Source: Frankiaceae bacterium
GTDB lineage: Bacteria > Actinomycetota > Actinomycetes > JAFAQI01
Assembly (NCBI GenBank): GCA_030840545.1
Contig: JAVEEH010000350.1
Span: 1 to 13,161, forward strand
Direction of reading: 5' to 3'
DNA: 13,161 nt
Shown piece after piece: positions 1 through 8,442 of the stretch. Both the position numbers and the translations under genes were made by a program. The notes under the pieces were generated by a model that saw only the letters and a program-made list of their open reading frames with translations, had not been told where the DNA came from and made no database searches. Positions within the stretch are counted from its first letter, which is position 1. Every line of letters begins with the position of its first letter.

Positions 1-931
1 GATGCGCCGGCTGGCATCCCAGGTGCGGCTTGCGCCGGCCGATCTCGTGTTGCCGTTGTTCGTCAAGGAGGGCATCAGCGAGCCGGCCCCGATCGCGTCG
101 ATGCCCGGCGTCGTCCAGCACACGCGCGAGTCCTTGCGGAAGGCCGTTGTCGAAGCGGCCGAGTCAGGCGTCGGAGGAGTGATGCTGTTCGGCATCCCTG
201 CGGTCAAGGATGCGCGTGGCTCGGGCGCGGACGACCCGGACGGCATCGTTCAGCTGGCGCTGCGAGACGTTGTCGCCGAGGTCGGCAACGCGACGGTCGT
301 GATGGCCGATCTGTGTCTCGACGAATACACCGACCACGGCCACTGTGGCCTGCTCACGCCGAGCGGTGAGGTCGACAACGACGCGACCCTGGAACGCTAT
401 GCGTCGATCGCACTGGCACAGGCTGCCGCTGGTGCACACGTCGTGGGTCCAAGCGGGATGATGGACGGGCAGGTCGGCGCGATCCGCGCCGCGCTCGACG
501 GCGGCGGCTTCGGCGAGGTTGCGATCCTTGCCTACTCGGCGAAATTCGCGAGCGCCTTCTACGGGCCGTTCCGCGACGCCGCCGAGTGCGCGCCGCAGTT
601 CGGGGACCGCGCGGGCTATCAGCAGGATCCGGCCCGGTTCGCCGCCGAGGCGGTGCGCGAAGCGCGGCTCGACGTCGCTGAGGGCGCCGACATCGTGATG
701 GTCAAGCCGGCTGTCGGCTACCTCGACGTTGTGCGAGAGATTGCCGACGCAGTCGACGTGCCGGTCGCCGCCTACAGCGTCTCGGGCGAGTTCGCGATGG
801 TCGAGGCGGCCGCGGCCAACGGCTGGCTCGACCGGGACCGGGCGATCGCCGAGATGCTCGTGTCGATCCGGCGTGCGGGCGCTGACATGGTGCTCACCTA
901 CTGGGCCACCGAGGTCGCCGCCCGGCTCTGA
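1..931 (+). CDS. hemB: Delta-aminolevulinic acid dehydratase (porphobilinogen synthase), 5' end missing
   Basis: HemB condenses two 5-aminolevulinate molecules into porphobilinogen in the cytoplasm, the second common step of heme synthesis. Codons are read from base 2, and 309 residues are visible. The ATG at base 2 is probably an internal methionine, because the family normally has about 15-20 more residues before this point, so the true start lies upstream of the window. Visible hallmarks are the metal-site stretch DLCLDEYTDHGHCG (residues 103-116), the first active-site lysine in YSAKFASAFYGPF (K181) and the Schiff-base lysine in MVKPA (K235). The metal site has Cys105, Asp107 and Cys115, with Asp where the all-cysteine zinc type has the second Cys. 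I recall this mixed form from other actinobacteria. The gene ends 3 bp before the stop of the convergent hydrolase gene. hemL follows 1.6 kb downstream. Identification is secure; only the N-terminus is unknown. Confidence 0.96.
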   Translation, partial: MRRLASQVRLAPADLVLPLFVKEGISEPAPIASMPGVVQHTRESLRKAVVEAAESGVGGVMLFGIPAVKDARGSGADDPDGIVQLALRDVVAEVGNATVVMADLCLDEYTDHGHCGLLTPSGEVDNDATLERYASIALAQAAAGAHVVGPSGMMDGQVGAIRAALDGGGFGEVAILAYSAKFASAFYGPFRDAAECAPQFGDRAGYQQDPARFAAEAVREARLDVAEGADIVMVKPAVGYLDVVREIADAVDVPVAAYSVSGEFAMVEAAAANGWLDRDRAIAEMLVSIRRAGADMVLTYWATEVAARL

Positions 932-934
932 CCG

Positions 935-2170
935 CTAGTCGACGATCGCCTGGTAGACGAGCTGGCGGAGCTGTGGCCGCAGCGGGAACGTGCTCGACGG
1001 CATCAGCTGGGTCATGAACACGACCGTCACGTCGTCGACCGGGTCGACCCAGAACGCGGTGCTGGCGAGACCGCCCCAGTTGAACTCGCCGGCGTTGCCG
1101 GCGAGCTTCGCCGCGACCGGATCCATCACCGCGGCGAACCCGAGCCCGAAGCCGACGCCGTCGTACCGCGTCTCGGCGAACAACGGTCGGCCGAACTGCT
1201 GCAGGTCGGCGTTGCCGGGGAGGTGGTTGCGGGTCATGTAGCTGACGGTGCGCGGTGACAGCAGGCGGGCTCCGTCGTACTCACCGCCCCGCAGCAGCAT
1301 CCAGGTGAAGCGGGTGTAGTCCCGGGTGGTCGAGGCCAGTCCACCGCCACCGGAGAACCAGTGCGGCTCTCGACTGATCGCCTGGCCCAGCTGGTCGTAT
1401 CGAACCGGCTGGGTGAGACTCGGCGCCATCGCGTAGAGCGCGGCAAGACGATGTTGGCGGTCCGGCTCGACCGAGAAGCCGGTGTCCACCATGCCGAGTG
1501 GGTTGAAGATGTGCTCGGCGAAGAACTCGTCGAGCGGTTGCCCCGAGACGACCTCGACGAGCCGGCCGAGCACGTCGGTCGCCACCGAGTAGAGCCACTC
1601 GCTGCCGGGCTCGAACGCGAGCGGCAGCTTCGCCCATGCTTCGACGCAGTGCGCCAGGTCGAAGCCGCGGGGGTTGCCGAACTCGAACCCGGCGTTGCGG
1701 TAGAGCTCGTCGGTGACGTGCACGTGGTGGAAGCCGTAGGTCAGTCCGGCGGTGTGGGTGAGCAGGTGCCAGACCCGGATCGGCTCGGTCGCCGGGACGG
1801 TCGTGGGTTTCGCCGCGGACCCACCGGTGTAGATCCGGGGTGCCTCGAACTCCGGCAGCCACTTGCTGATCGGGTCGGTCAGCTCGAACAGACCTCGCTC
1901 CCACAGCATCATCGCCGCGACCGAGGTCACCGGCTTGGTCATCGAGTAGATGCGCCAGATCGTGTCGGGCTCGACCGGGCGGCCGGCCTCCTTGTCGGCC
2001 AGCCCGTACGACGACAGGTGCGCCACCCGGCCGTGCCGGCTGACCATGACCTGCCAGCCGGGGAGCCGCCCGTCGTCGACGTAGCGCTGGAAGTGGCTGT
2101 CGATGCGCTGGAGTCGCTGTTCGTCGAGCCCGACCTCGCCGGGGTCGACGTCGATGCCGAAGTCAGCCAT
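935..2170 (-). CDS. Serine hydrolase of the beta-lactamase/family VIII carboxylesterase type
   Basis: The 411-residue protein belongs to the penicillin-binding-protein-like serine hydrolases (Beta-lactamase Pfam family; esterases such as EstB). The nucleophile motif S-x-x-K is SMTK, with Ser76 and Lys79. The second-motif tyrosine is in WLYSVATDVLG (Tyr194). The third motif appears as W-G-G in GEFNWGGLAST (Trp365-Gly367), which is the family VIII esterase pattern rather than the KTG of true beta-lactamases. There is no signal peptide, so it is probably cytoplasmic and acts on an ester or small amide; the substrate cannot be told. The ATG at 2170 is supported by AGGA 8 nt upstream. It overlaps the end of the upstream dehydratase gene by 8 nt, suggesting translational coupling. 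A longer in-frame extension is possible but would run through the dehydratase gene and is rejected. Family assignment is good; the substrate is unknown. Confidence 0.9.
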   Translation of the reverse strand: MADFGIDVDPGEVGLDEQRLQRIDSHFQRYVDDGRLPGWQVMVSRHGRVAHLSSYGLADKEAGRPVEPDTIWRIYSMTKPVTSVAAMMLWERGLFELTDPISKWLPEFEAPRIYTGGSAAKPTTVPATEPIRVWHLLTHTAGLTYGFHHVHVTDELYRNAGFEFGNPRGFDLAHCVEAWAKLPLAFEPGSEWLYSVATDVLGRLVEVVSGQPLDEFFAEHIFNPLGMVDTGFSVEPDRQHRLAALYAMAPSLTQPVRYDQLGQAISREPHWFSGGGGLASTTRDYTRFTWMLLRGGEYDGARLLSPRTVSYMTRNHLPGNADLQQFGRPLFAETRYDGVGFGLGFAAVMDPVAAKLAGNAGEFNWGGLASTAFWVDPVDDVTVVFMTQLMPSSTFPLRPQLRQLVYQAIVD

Positions 2171-2483
2171 GCGTCTGATCCTGCCGCAGCGCCAGATCGT
2201 CGATGGCCTCGGCCAGCAAAAGGTCCTTGCGGGTGAGCCCGCCTGCACTGTGGGTTGACAGCGTGAAGTGCAGGGTGCGCCATCGGATGTCGATGTCCGG
2301 GTGGTGGTCGCGTTCCTCCGCGACCGCGGCGATCCGCTGCACCAGCTCGATCGCCGCCGGGAACGACGCACACTCCACCGCGCGCCGGAGCACGCCCCCG
2401 TCGCCCGCCGCCCCCTCCCGACGCCAGCCGGCATGCCGTTCGAGCCAGGCGTCCACCGAGTCGTCGTCCAGCACTGTTCCCAT
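2163..2483 (-). CDS. Pterin-4a-carbinolamine dehydratase (PCD/DCoH family)
   Basis: The 106-residue protein has the length and core pattern of pterin-4a-carbinolamine dehydratases. The signature is ERDHHPDIDIRW (His60, His61, Pro62), followed by THSAGGLTRKD (His78) and a closing LAEAIDDLA helix. The enzyme dehydrates 4a-hydroxytetrahydropterins to recycle the pterin cofactor of aromatic amino acid hydroxylases. Bacterial members sometimes have other, less defined pterin-related roles, and no hydroxylase gene is present in this window. The start chosen is the ATG at 2483, which has GGAGG 5 nt upstream; a GTG at 2495, four codons earlier, would overlap that ribosome site. The stop overlaps the ATG of the serine hydrolase by 8 nt, so the two form one transcription unit. 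Upstream, 54 bp separate it from the divergent hemL, and that gap holds a 23-bp palindrome. Confidence 0.9.
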   Translation of the reverse strand: MGTVLDDDSVDAWLERHAGWRREGAAGDGGVLRRAVECASFPAAIELVQRIAAVAEERDHHPDIDIRWRTLHFTLSTHSAGGLTRKDLLLAEAIDDLALRQDQTHG

Positions 2484-2494
2484 GGCAACCTCCA

Positions 2495-2517
2495 CCTGCC
2501 CTCAGTCTGACGGCAGG
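2495..2517. promoter_or_regulatory. 23-bp near-perfect palindrome in the divergent dehydratase/hemL promoter gap
   Basis: The outer arms CCTGCC (2495-2500) and GGCAGG (2512-2517) and the inner arms TCAG (2502-2505) and CTGA (2507-2510) share one centre, T2506. Ten of eleven positions pair; only C2501/C2511 fails. It lies in the 54-bp gap between the two divergent start codons, so a bound protein would cover both promoters. The core also contains a CANNNT hexamer on each strand: CAGTCT on plus (2503-2508) and CAGACT on minus (2509-2504). Both resemble actinobacterial -10 elements and sit at a sensible distance from the two ribosome sites. No good -35 element is visible. The symmetry is directly seen; its role as an operator or a bidirectional promoter core is inferred. 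Confidence 0.55.
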
Positions 2518-2537
2518 CCGGTTGCGAGGATGAGTCC

Positions 2538-3836
2538 GTGCCCTCCTCAGCAGACTCCGACGCGCTGTTCGCGCGGGCGCTGCGGGTGACGCCCGGCGGC
2601 GTGTTCTCCCCGGTCCGGGCGTTCGGGGCGGTGGGTGGCACTCCCCGCTTCGTCGTCAGAGCCTCGGGCGCCTATCTGTTCGACGCGGACGGCAACGACT
2701 ATGTCGACCTTGTCTGCTCCTGGGGTCCGACGATCCTCGGCCACGCGCATCCCGCTGTCGTCGAGGCCGTGCAGGCGGCGGCGGCGCGCGGCCTCTCGTT
2801 CGGCACGCCGTCACCCGGCGAGGTGGAGCTGGCCGAGGAGATCGTGGCCAGGGTCGGGCCGGTCGAGCAGGTGCGGCTGGTCAACTCGGGGACCGAAGCC
2901 ACGATGAGCGCGCTGCGACTGGCGCGTGGGTTCACCGGCCGCGCCAAGGTCGTGAAGTTCGCCGGCTGCTACCACGGGCACGTTGACGCACTCCTGGCCA
3001 GCGCCGGCAGCGGTGTGGCGACGTTCGGGCTGCCGGACACTCCCGGTGTCACCGGTGCCAGCGCCGCCGACACGATCGTGCTGCCCTACAACGACGTCGC
3101 CGCGGTCGAGGCGGCGTTCCGCGAGCACGGCGCCGACATTGCGGCCGTCATCACTGAGGCAGCTGCGGCCAACATGGGCGTGGTCGCGCCACGGCCGGGG
3201 TTCAACGCGCGGCTGCGCGAGCTGGCGACGGAGCACGGTGCTCTGCTCGTCCTCGACGAGGTGATGACCGGCTTCCGGGTCAGCCGGTCTGGCTGGTTCG
3301 GTCTCGACGACGTTCCCGCGGACCTGCTGACCTTCGGCAAGGTGATGAGCGGCGGGTTGCCGGCGGCCGCCTTCGGTGGCCGGGCCGATGTCATGGCGCA
3401 CCTCGCCCCGGCCGGCGCTGTCTACCAGGCCGGGACGCTGTCCGGGAACCCGGTCGCGGTGGCCGCTGGGCTCGCGCAGCTCCGGTTGTGCGACGAAGAC
3501 GTCTACGTCCAGCTGGACAAGACAGCGGCCGTGGTCGCCGGCGTGGTCGGCGACGCTCTCACGCGCGAAGGTGTCGCGCACCGGGTCAACACTGCCGGCA
3601 ACTTGTTCAGCGTCTTCTTCGCCGACACCGACGTCGTCGACTACGACACCGCAAGGACGCAGGACACCAGACGCTTCGCTGCCTTCTTCCACGCCATGCT
3701 CGACAACGGCGTCCACCTGCCGCCGTCGGCGTTCGAGGCGTGGTTCGTCGGAGCGGCACATGACGACGACGCCATCGACCGGATCGCCACTGCGGTTGCG
3801 GTTGCCGCCCGGGCCGCGGCGGAGGTCGGCGAGTGA
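2538..3836 (+). CDS. hemL: Glutamate-1-semialdehyde 2,1-aminomutase
   Basis: HemL converts glutamate-1-semialdehyde to 5-aminolevulinate, the substrate of HemB, using pyridoxal/pyridoxamine phosphate (C5 pathway). It has 432 residues, the usual length. Visible landmarks are the N-terminal TPGGVFSPVRAFG (residues 18-30), SGTEATMSALRLAR (117-130), the cofactor-contacting LVLDEVMTGFR (Asp240) and the Schiff-base lysine in LLTFGKVMSGGLP (Lys268). The segment before NMGVV reads EAAAANMGVV; relatives commonly have EPVAAN or EASPGN there, a tolerated-looking variation away from the catalytic lysine. The GTG start has GAGGA 7 nt upstream. The last bases overlap the GTG of the phosphatase gene by 4 nt (GTGA), beginning the packed operon. 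Expression probably starts in the 54-bp gap shared with the divergent dehydratase gene. Confidence 0.96.
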   Translation: MPSSADSDALFARALRVTPGGVFSPVRAFGAVGGTPRFVVRASGAYLFDADGNDYVDLVCSWGPTILGHAHPAVVEAVQAAAARGLSFGTPSPGEVELAEEIVARVGPVEQVRLVNSGTEATMSALRLARGFTGRAKVVKFAGCYHGHVDALLASAGSGVATFGLPDTPGVTGASAADTIVLPYNDVAAVEAAFREHGADIAAVITEAAAANMGVVAPRPGFNARLRELATEHGALLVLDEVMTGFRVSRSGWFGLDDVPADLLTFGKVMSGGLPAAAFGGRADVMAHLAPAGAVYQAGTLSGNPVAVAAGLAQLRLCDEDVYVQLDKTAAVVAGVVGDALTREGVAHRVNTAGNLFSVFFADTDVVDYDTARTQDTRRFAAFFHAMLDNGVHLPPSAFEAWFVGAAHDDDAIDRIATAVAVAARAAAEVGE

Positions 3837-4468
3837 GCACTCGCACGATCGTCAACCTCGTCCGCCATGGTGAGGTCCACAACCCGACGAAGGTCCTCTA
3901 CGGCCGGCTGCCGGGTTTCCGGCTCTCCGAGAGCGGCGAGCAGATGGCCACGACCGTCGCCGCGGCCCTCGCCGGTCGTGACGTCCGCGTGGTCGTCTCC
4001 TCCCCGCTCGACCGCGCGCTGCAGACGGCGAAGCCCATCGCCGCACAGTTCGGCCTGACCGTGCAGACCGACGACCGGCTGATCGAGAGCGACAACGTGT
4101 TCGAGGGCAAGACCTTCGGCGTCGGTGATGGCGCACTGAGACGGCCCGCCAACTGGCGACATGTCCGGAACCCCTTCCGCCCGTCCTGGGGCGAGCCTTA
4201 CGCCGAGGTTGCTGCCCGCGTGCTCGCGGCCTGCGCCGACGCCCGACAGCAGGCCGAGGGTGGCGAGGCCGTGCTCGTCAGCCACCAGCTGCCGATCTGG
4301 GTCACCCGCCGAGCCGTCGAAGGCCAGCGACTGTGGCATCGCCCTGACCGGCGCGAGTGCGCACTCGCGTCGATCACGTCGTTCGTCTACGACGGGCCTC
4401 GCATCGTCGACGTCCGCTACGAAGAACCTGCCGGAGCGGCGGGCCGGTCTCGCATCGGCGGAGCGTGA
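3833..4468 (+). CDS. Histidine phosphatase family protein (phosphoglycerate mutase-like), conserved hemL-ccs neighbour
   Basis: The 211-residue protein has the histidine phosphatase pattern. It shows the N-terminal LVRHGEV with catalytic His12 in the RHG box, SSPLDRALQTA with Arg61, an acidic residue in LIESDNVFEG (Glu85) and the second catalytic histidine in LVSHQLP (His151). This is a broad-specificity or small-molecule phosphatase fold, and the substrate cannot be read from sequence. The same gene lies between hemL and the cytochrome c maturation genes in mycobacteria (the Rv0525 position) and Streptomyces, so a role tied to heme or cytochrome c is suggested only by position. The GTG start has GGAGG 7 nt upstream and overlaps the hemL stop (GTGA). 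Its own stop lies inside a Crp-like palindrome that precedes the next gene. Confidence 0.9.
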   Translation: MSTRTIVNLVRHGEVHNPTKVLYGRLPGFRLSESGEQMATTVAAALAGRDVRVVVSSPLDRALQTAKPIAAQFGLTVQTDDRLIESDNVFEGKTFGVGDGALRRPANWRHVRNPFRPSWGEPYAEVAARVLAACADARQQAEGGEAVLVSHQLPIWVTRRAVEGQRLWHRPDRRECALASITSFVYDGPRIVDVRYEEPAGAAGRSRIGGA

Positions 4469-4478
4469 TCTGGGTCAC
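4465..4478. promoter_or_regulatory. Crp/GlxR-like site upstream of the cytochrome c maturation genes
   Basis: GTGATCTGGGTCAC is a GTGA-N6-TCAC inverted repeat. It matches the inner eight positions of the TGTGA-N6-TCACA consensus of mycobacterial and corynebacterial Crp-family regulators. Its left arm includes the TGA stop of the phosphatase gene (4466-4468), and its centre is about 34 bp before the tlpA ATG. The outer T/A positions do not match, so it is weaker than the site at 11659. A chance match of this quality in 13 kb is not negligible. Confidence 0.45.
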
Positions 4479-4492
4479 TCAGGCAGCCGGGT

Positions 4493-4498
4493 CACAAT
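4493..4498 (+). promoter_or_regulatory. Possible -10 element for a leaderless tlpA transcript
   Basis: CACAAT fits the xANNNT form of actinobacterial -10 hexamers, and its last base is 7 nt before the A of the ATG at 4506. That is the spacing expected if transcription starts at the start codon. No convincing ribosome site precedes this ATG and no clear -35 is visible. A leaderless mRNA is therefore plausible but unproven. Confidence 0.3.
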
Positions 4499-4505
4499 GG
4501 GGGCG

Positions 4506-5108
4506 ATGAACCGCCGCACCCACCACGCCGTCATCAGCGGTGTGGTCAGTCTCGCCGTCGCCTTCGGGCTGGCCGGCTGTTCCGGCACCGACGCCGTCAG
4601 CCAGGACGTCAAGGGTGGCCTCGGGTTTCAATATCAGGCCGCCGGGGACGCGGCCCTGACCTGGGTTGCGCCGGCGAACCGTTCGACGGTGTCCGGCGTC
4701 AAGGGTCAGCTGCTCGACGGCACGGCCTTCGACCTCTCCTCCTGGCGCGGTCACGTCGTCGTCGTCAACTTCTGGGGCAGCTGGTGCGGCCCGTGCCAGC
4801 AGGAGGTCCAGGCGCTCGAACAGGTCTACACCGATGACGGCAGCAAAGGCGTCGAGTTTCTCGGTGTCGATGTTCGCGACAACCGCGCGAGTGCGGACGC
4901 GTTCGTGCGCAAGCACTCCGTGACCTATCCGAGCCTCTACGACGAGTCCAACTTGCTTGCCTTGCAGTTCCGCCACATCCCCCCGAACGCGACGCCGACC
5001 ACGATCGTGCTCGACCGGCAAGGACGGATCGCCGCACGGCACAGTGGCGGGATCCTCTATACGCAGCTGCGGTCCGTCGTCGACCAAGTGCTCGCCGAGC
5101 CGGCGTGA
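4506..5108 (+). CDS. TlpA/ResA-like thiol-disulfide oxidoreductase lipoprotein
   Basis: The 200-residue protein is a membrane-anchored extracytoplasmic thioredoxin. In System II cytochrome c maturation such proteins (ResA/CcsX) reduce the CxxCH cysteines of apocytochrome c so that heme can be attached. It opens with a positively charged, hydrophobic leader ending in a lipobox (GLAGC, lipidated Cys25). The thioredoxin-like AhpC/TSA-Redoxin fold follows from about residue 62 to the end, with active site NFWGSWCGPC (Cys94, Cys97) and the cis-proline in NATPTTIVLD (Pro164). The start is uncertain between ATG 4506 and ATG 4497, three codons earlier; neither has a clear ribosome site. I prefer 4506 because of the leaderless -10 spacing. 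The stop overlaps the ccdA GTG (GTGA), so this gene, ccdA, resB and ccsA form one operon. The position corresponds to Rv0526 of M. tuberculosis. Confidence 0.92.
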   Translation: MNRRTHHAVISGVVSLAVAFGLAGCSGTDAVSQDVKGGLGFQYQAAGDAALTWVAPANRSTVSGVKGQLLDGTAFDLSSWRGHVVVVNFWGSWCGPCQQEVQALEQVYTDDGSKGVEFLGVDVRDNRASADAFVRKHSVTYPSLYDESNLLALQFRHIPPNATPTTIVLDRQGRIAARHSGGILYTQLRSVVDQVLAEPA

Positions 5109-5943
5109 ACCACCTCAGCCTCGTGGCGGGTGCGGCCGCCACCTGCCAACACTGGGCGAACGGTTCGCTGCTCCTGGCGGCACCGGTGGCCCTCCTCGCG
5201 GGCCTCATCTCGTTCTTGTCCCCGTGCGTGCTGCCGCTGGTCCCCGGCTACCTCAGCTATGTGACGGGCCTGTCCGGTGCCGACCTGGCCGGAACGAGCC
5301 AGACCGTCAGCGACGGGCCGGGCACCGCCGTCGCAACCCACCTTGCGCCGCGGTCCCGGCCGACGCACCGGGTGCTGCTCGGCTCGGTGCTGTTCGTCGC
5401 CGGCTTCACTGCGGTCTTCGTCAGCGAGGGTGCGCTGTTCGGCAACATAGGCGGCCACCTGCTGGCCCACCAGGACGCAGTCAACCGTGTCGGCGGCGTC
5501 CTCGCCATCGTTCTCGGAGTCGTATTCCTCGGTTTGCTGCCGCGGGCGCAGCGCGAGTGGCGGTTGCACCGCCTCCCGCGGGCTGGGCTGGCCGGTGCGC
5601 CGTTGCTGGGGATCCTCTTCGCGGTCGGCTGGACGCCCTGCATCGGCCCGACCCTCGGTGTCGTGCTCAACCTCTCCTACGCCGACAGCGCCGCCACGGC
5701 CGGGCGCGGCGCCTTCCTTACCTCGGTCTACTGCGTGGGGCTGGGTGTGCCGTTCGTGGTCGCCGGCCTCGCGTTCCGCCGCGCCCTCGGTGCGTTCGCA
5801 GTCGTCAAGCGCCACTACGGCGCGGTCATCTGGACCGGCGGCTTGATGCTCATCGGCGTCGGCGTGCTGCTGCTGACCGGGGAATGGACGTCGATGTCCC
5901 GTCATCTGCGGGACATGATCAACGGCTACACGCCGGCCTGCTG

Positions 5944-5944
<1 letters not shown>
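5105..5944 (+). CDS. ccdA: Cytochrome c biogenesis protein CcdA (DsbD transmembrane family)
   Basis: CcdA carries reducing equivalents from cytoplasmic thioredoxin across the membrane to the extracytoplasmic TlpA/ResA-like protein. The 279-residue protein is a multi-helix membrane protein with about six hydrophobic segments. The two redox cysteines are in the expected proline-framed motifs: LSPCVLPLVPGY (Cys41) in the first helix and GWTPCIGPTLG (Cys179) in the fourth. A roughly 30-residue polar loop (57-88) separates the first two helices. The GTG start overlaps the tlpA stop by 4 nt, and the stop shares one base with the resB ATG (TGATG), indicating translational coupling at both ends. The identification is secure from these motifs and from its neighbours. 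Confidence 0.95.
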
Positions 5945-7500
<1,556 letters not shown>

Positions 7501-7503
7501 TCG

Positions 7504-8442
7504 GTGCCCGCCAACACCAGCCTCGCGCATCTCAGCGACGTGCTGCTCGTCTGGACCGTGTCGGCGTATGCCCTCGCGATGCTGGGGTATGCCGCGGAGT
7601 TCGCGTTCGGCCGGTCGGGTGGCTCCGCACGGGCCGGGCGGGCCGGGCGGGCCGCAGTCGTTCTCACCGTCGCCGGCTGGGTGGCCCACGTGGCCTCGGT
7701 GACGACGCGCGGGTTCGCGGTCCACCGCGTGCCGTGGGGAAACATGTACGAGTTCTCCTCGATGGTGTCCCTCGTCGCGGTGACGGTCTTCCTCGTGCTG
7801 CTGGCTCGGCAGCCGGTGCGGTTCCTCGGTGCGTTCGTCATGGCCCCGGTCGTGCTCTACCTCGGCTTGGCCGGCACGGTCCTCTACGCCAAGGCCGGCC
7901 CGTTGGTCCCGGCTCTCAACTCCTACTGGATCAAGATCCACGTGGTCGCGGCGATCACCGCCAGCGGTGCGTTCATGGTCTCCGGCGTGGTCACGGTGCT
8001 CTACCTGCTCAAGGACCGCTGGGAGAGACGCTCCGCCGGCCCGGCACCGGTGAGCATCGGCCCGGGTGCGGCCGCCGCGGTCGAGTTCGGGGACACGCGA
8101 GTCGGTGGCCTGATGCACTGGCTGCCGGCCTCCGCCGTGCTCGACCGGCTGGCCTACCGGGTCATCGCCTTCGCGTTCCCGGTGTGGACCTTCGCGGTCA
8201 TCGCCGGCGCCATCTGGGCCGAGCAGGCCTGGAGCCGCTACTGGGGTTGGGACCCGAAGGAGACGTGGTCGTTCATCACGTGGCTGGCCTACGCGGCTTA
8301 CCTGCACGCCCGGGCGACAGCCGGTTGGCGCGGCCGTAGGGCCGCGGTGCTGTCACTGATCGGCTTCGGCTGCTTGATGGTCGACTACTACGTCGTCAAC
8401 ACGGTGCTGGTCGGCCTGCACAGCTATGCCGGTGTCGGCTGA
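7504..8442 (+). CDS. ccsA: Cytochrome c biogenesis protein CcsA, WWD-domain heme handling protein (named CcsB in actinobacterial annotations)
   Basis: The 312-residue, roughly eight-helix membrane protein carries the tryptophan-rich WWD motif that presents heme for attachment: WAEQAWSRYWGWDPKETW, with Trp238, Trp243, Trp247, Trp249-Asp250 and Trp255. Candidate heme-ligating histidines are His62 or His74, His146 and His306 (LHSYAG). With ResB it exports heme and joins it to apocytochrome c at the outer face of the membrane. In actinobacteria the main client is the c-type heme subunit of the menaquinol oxidase chain. The GTG start has AAGGA in the end of resB and lies 3 nt after its stop. The cytoplasmic loop at residues 170-200 is Ala/Gly-rich and poorly conserved. 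Its TGA stop is 4 nt from the stop of the convergent bldC-like gene, within a shared hairpin. Confidence 0.95.
   Translation: MPANTSLAHLSDVLLVWTVSAYALAMLGYAAEFAFGRSGGSARAGRAGRAAVVLTVAGWVAHVASVTTRGFAVHRVPWGNMYEFSSMVSLVAVTVFLVLLARQPVRFLGAFVMAPVVLYLGLAGTVLYAKAGPLVPALNSYWIKIHVVAAITASGAFMVSGVVTVLYLLKDRWERRSAGPAPVSIGPGAAAAVEFGDTRVGGLMHWLPASAVLDRLAYRVIAFAFPVWTFAVIAGAIWAEQAWSRYWGWDPKETWSFITWLAYAAYLHARATAGWRGRRAAVLSLIGFGCLMVDYYVVNTVLVGLHSYAGVG
7631..7654 (+). repeat. Short 9-bp tandem repeat inside ccsA
   Basis: The unit GGGCCGGGC is repeated about 2.7 times in frame and encodes an Arg-Ala-Gly repeat at about residues 44-51, in the cytoplasmic loop after the first helix. The unit length is a multiple of three, so slippage would change loop length without shifting the frame. 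It is probably of little functional weight. Confidence 0.6.

Noticed and set aside
2484..2495. GTG start at 2495 for the dehydratase
   Set aside because: It lies on the GGAGG that serves the ATG at 2483 and adds four unconserved residues.
2171..2641. N-terminal extension of the serine hydrolase to a 568-residue protein
   Set aside because: The extension is the shadow of the dehydratase gene and the start of hemL; it is Arg/Ser/Thr-rich, and the ATG at 2170 has a good ribosome site and gives the family N-terminus.
4957..5943. 847-residue frame extending resB upstream
   Set aside because: It covers tlpA and ccdA out of frame and is Arg/Pro-rich; the ATG at 5944 starts the normal ResB.
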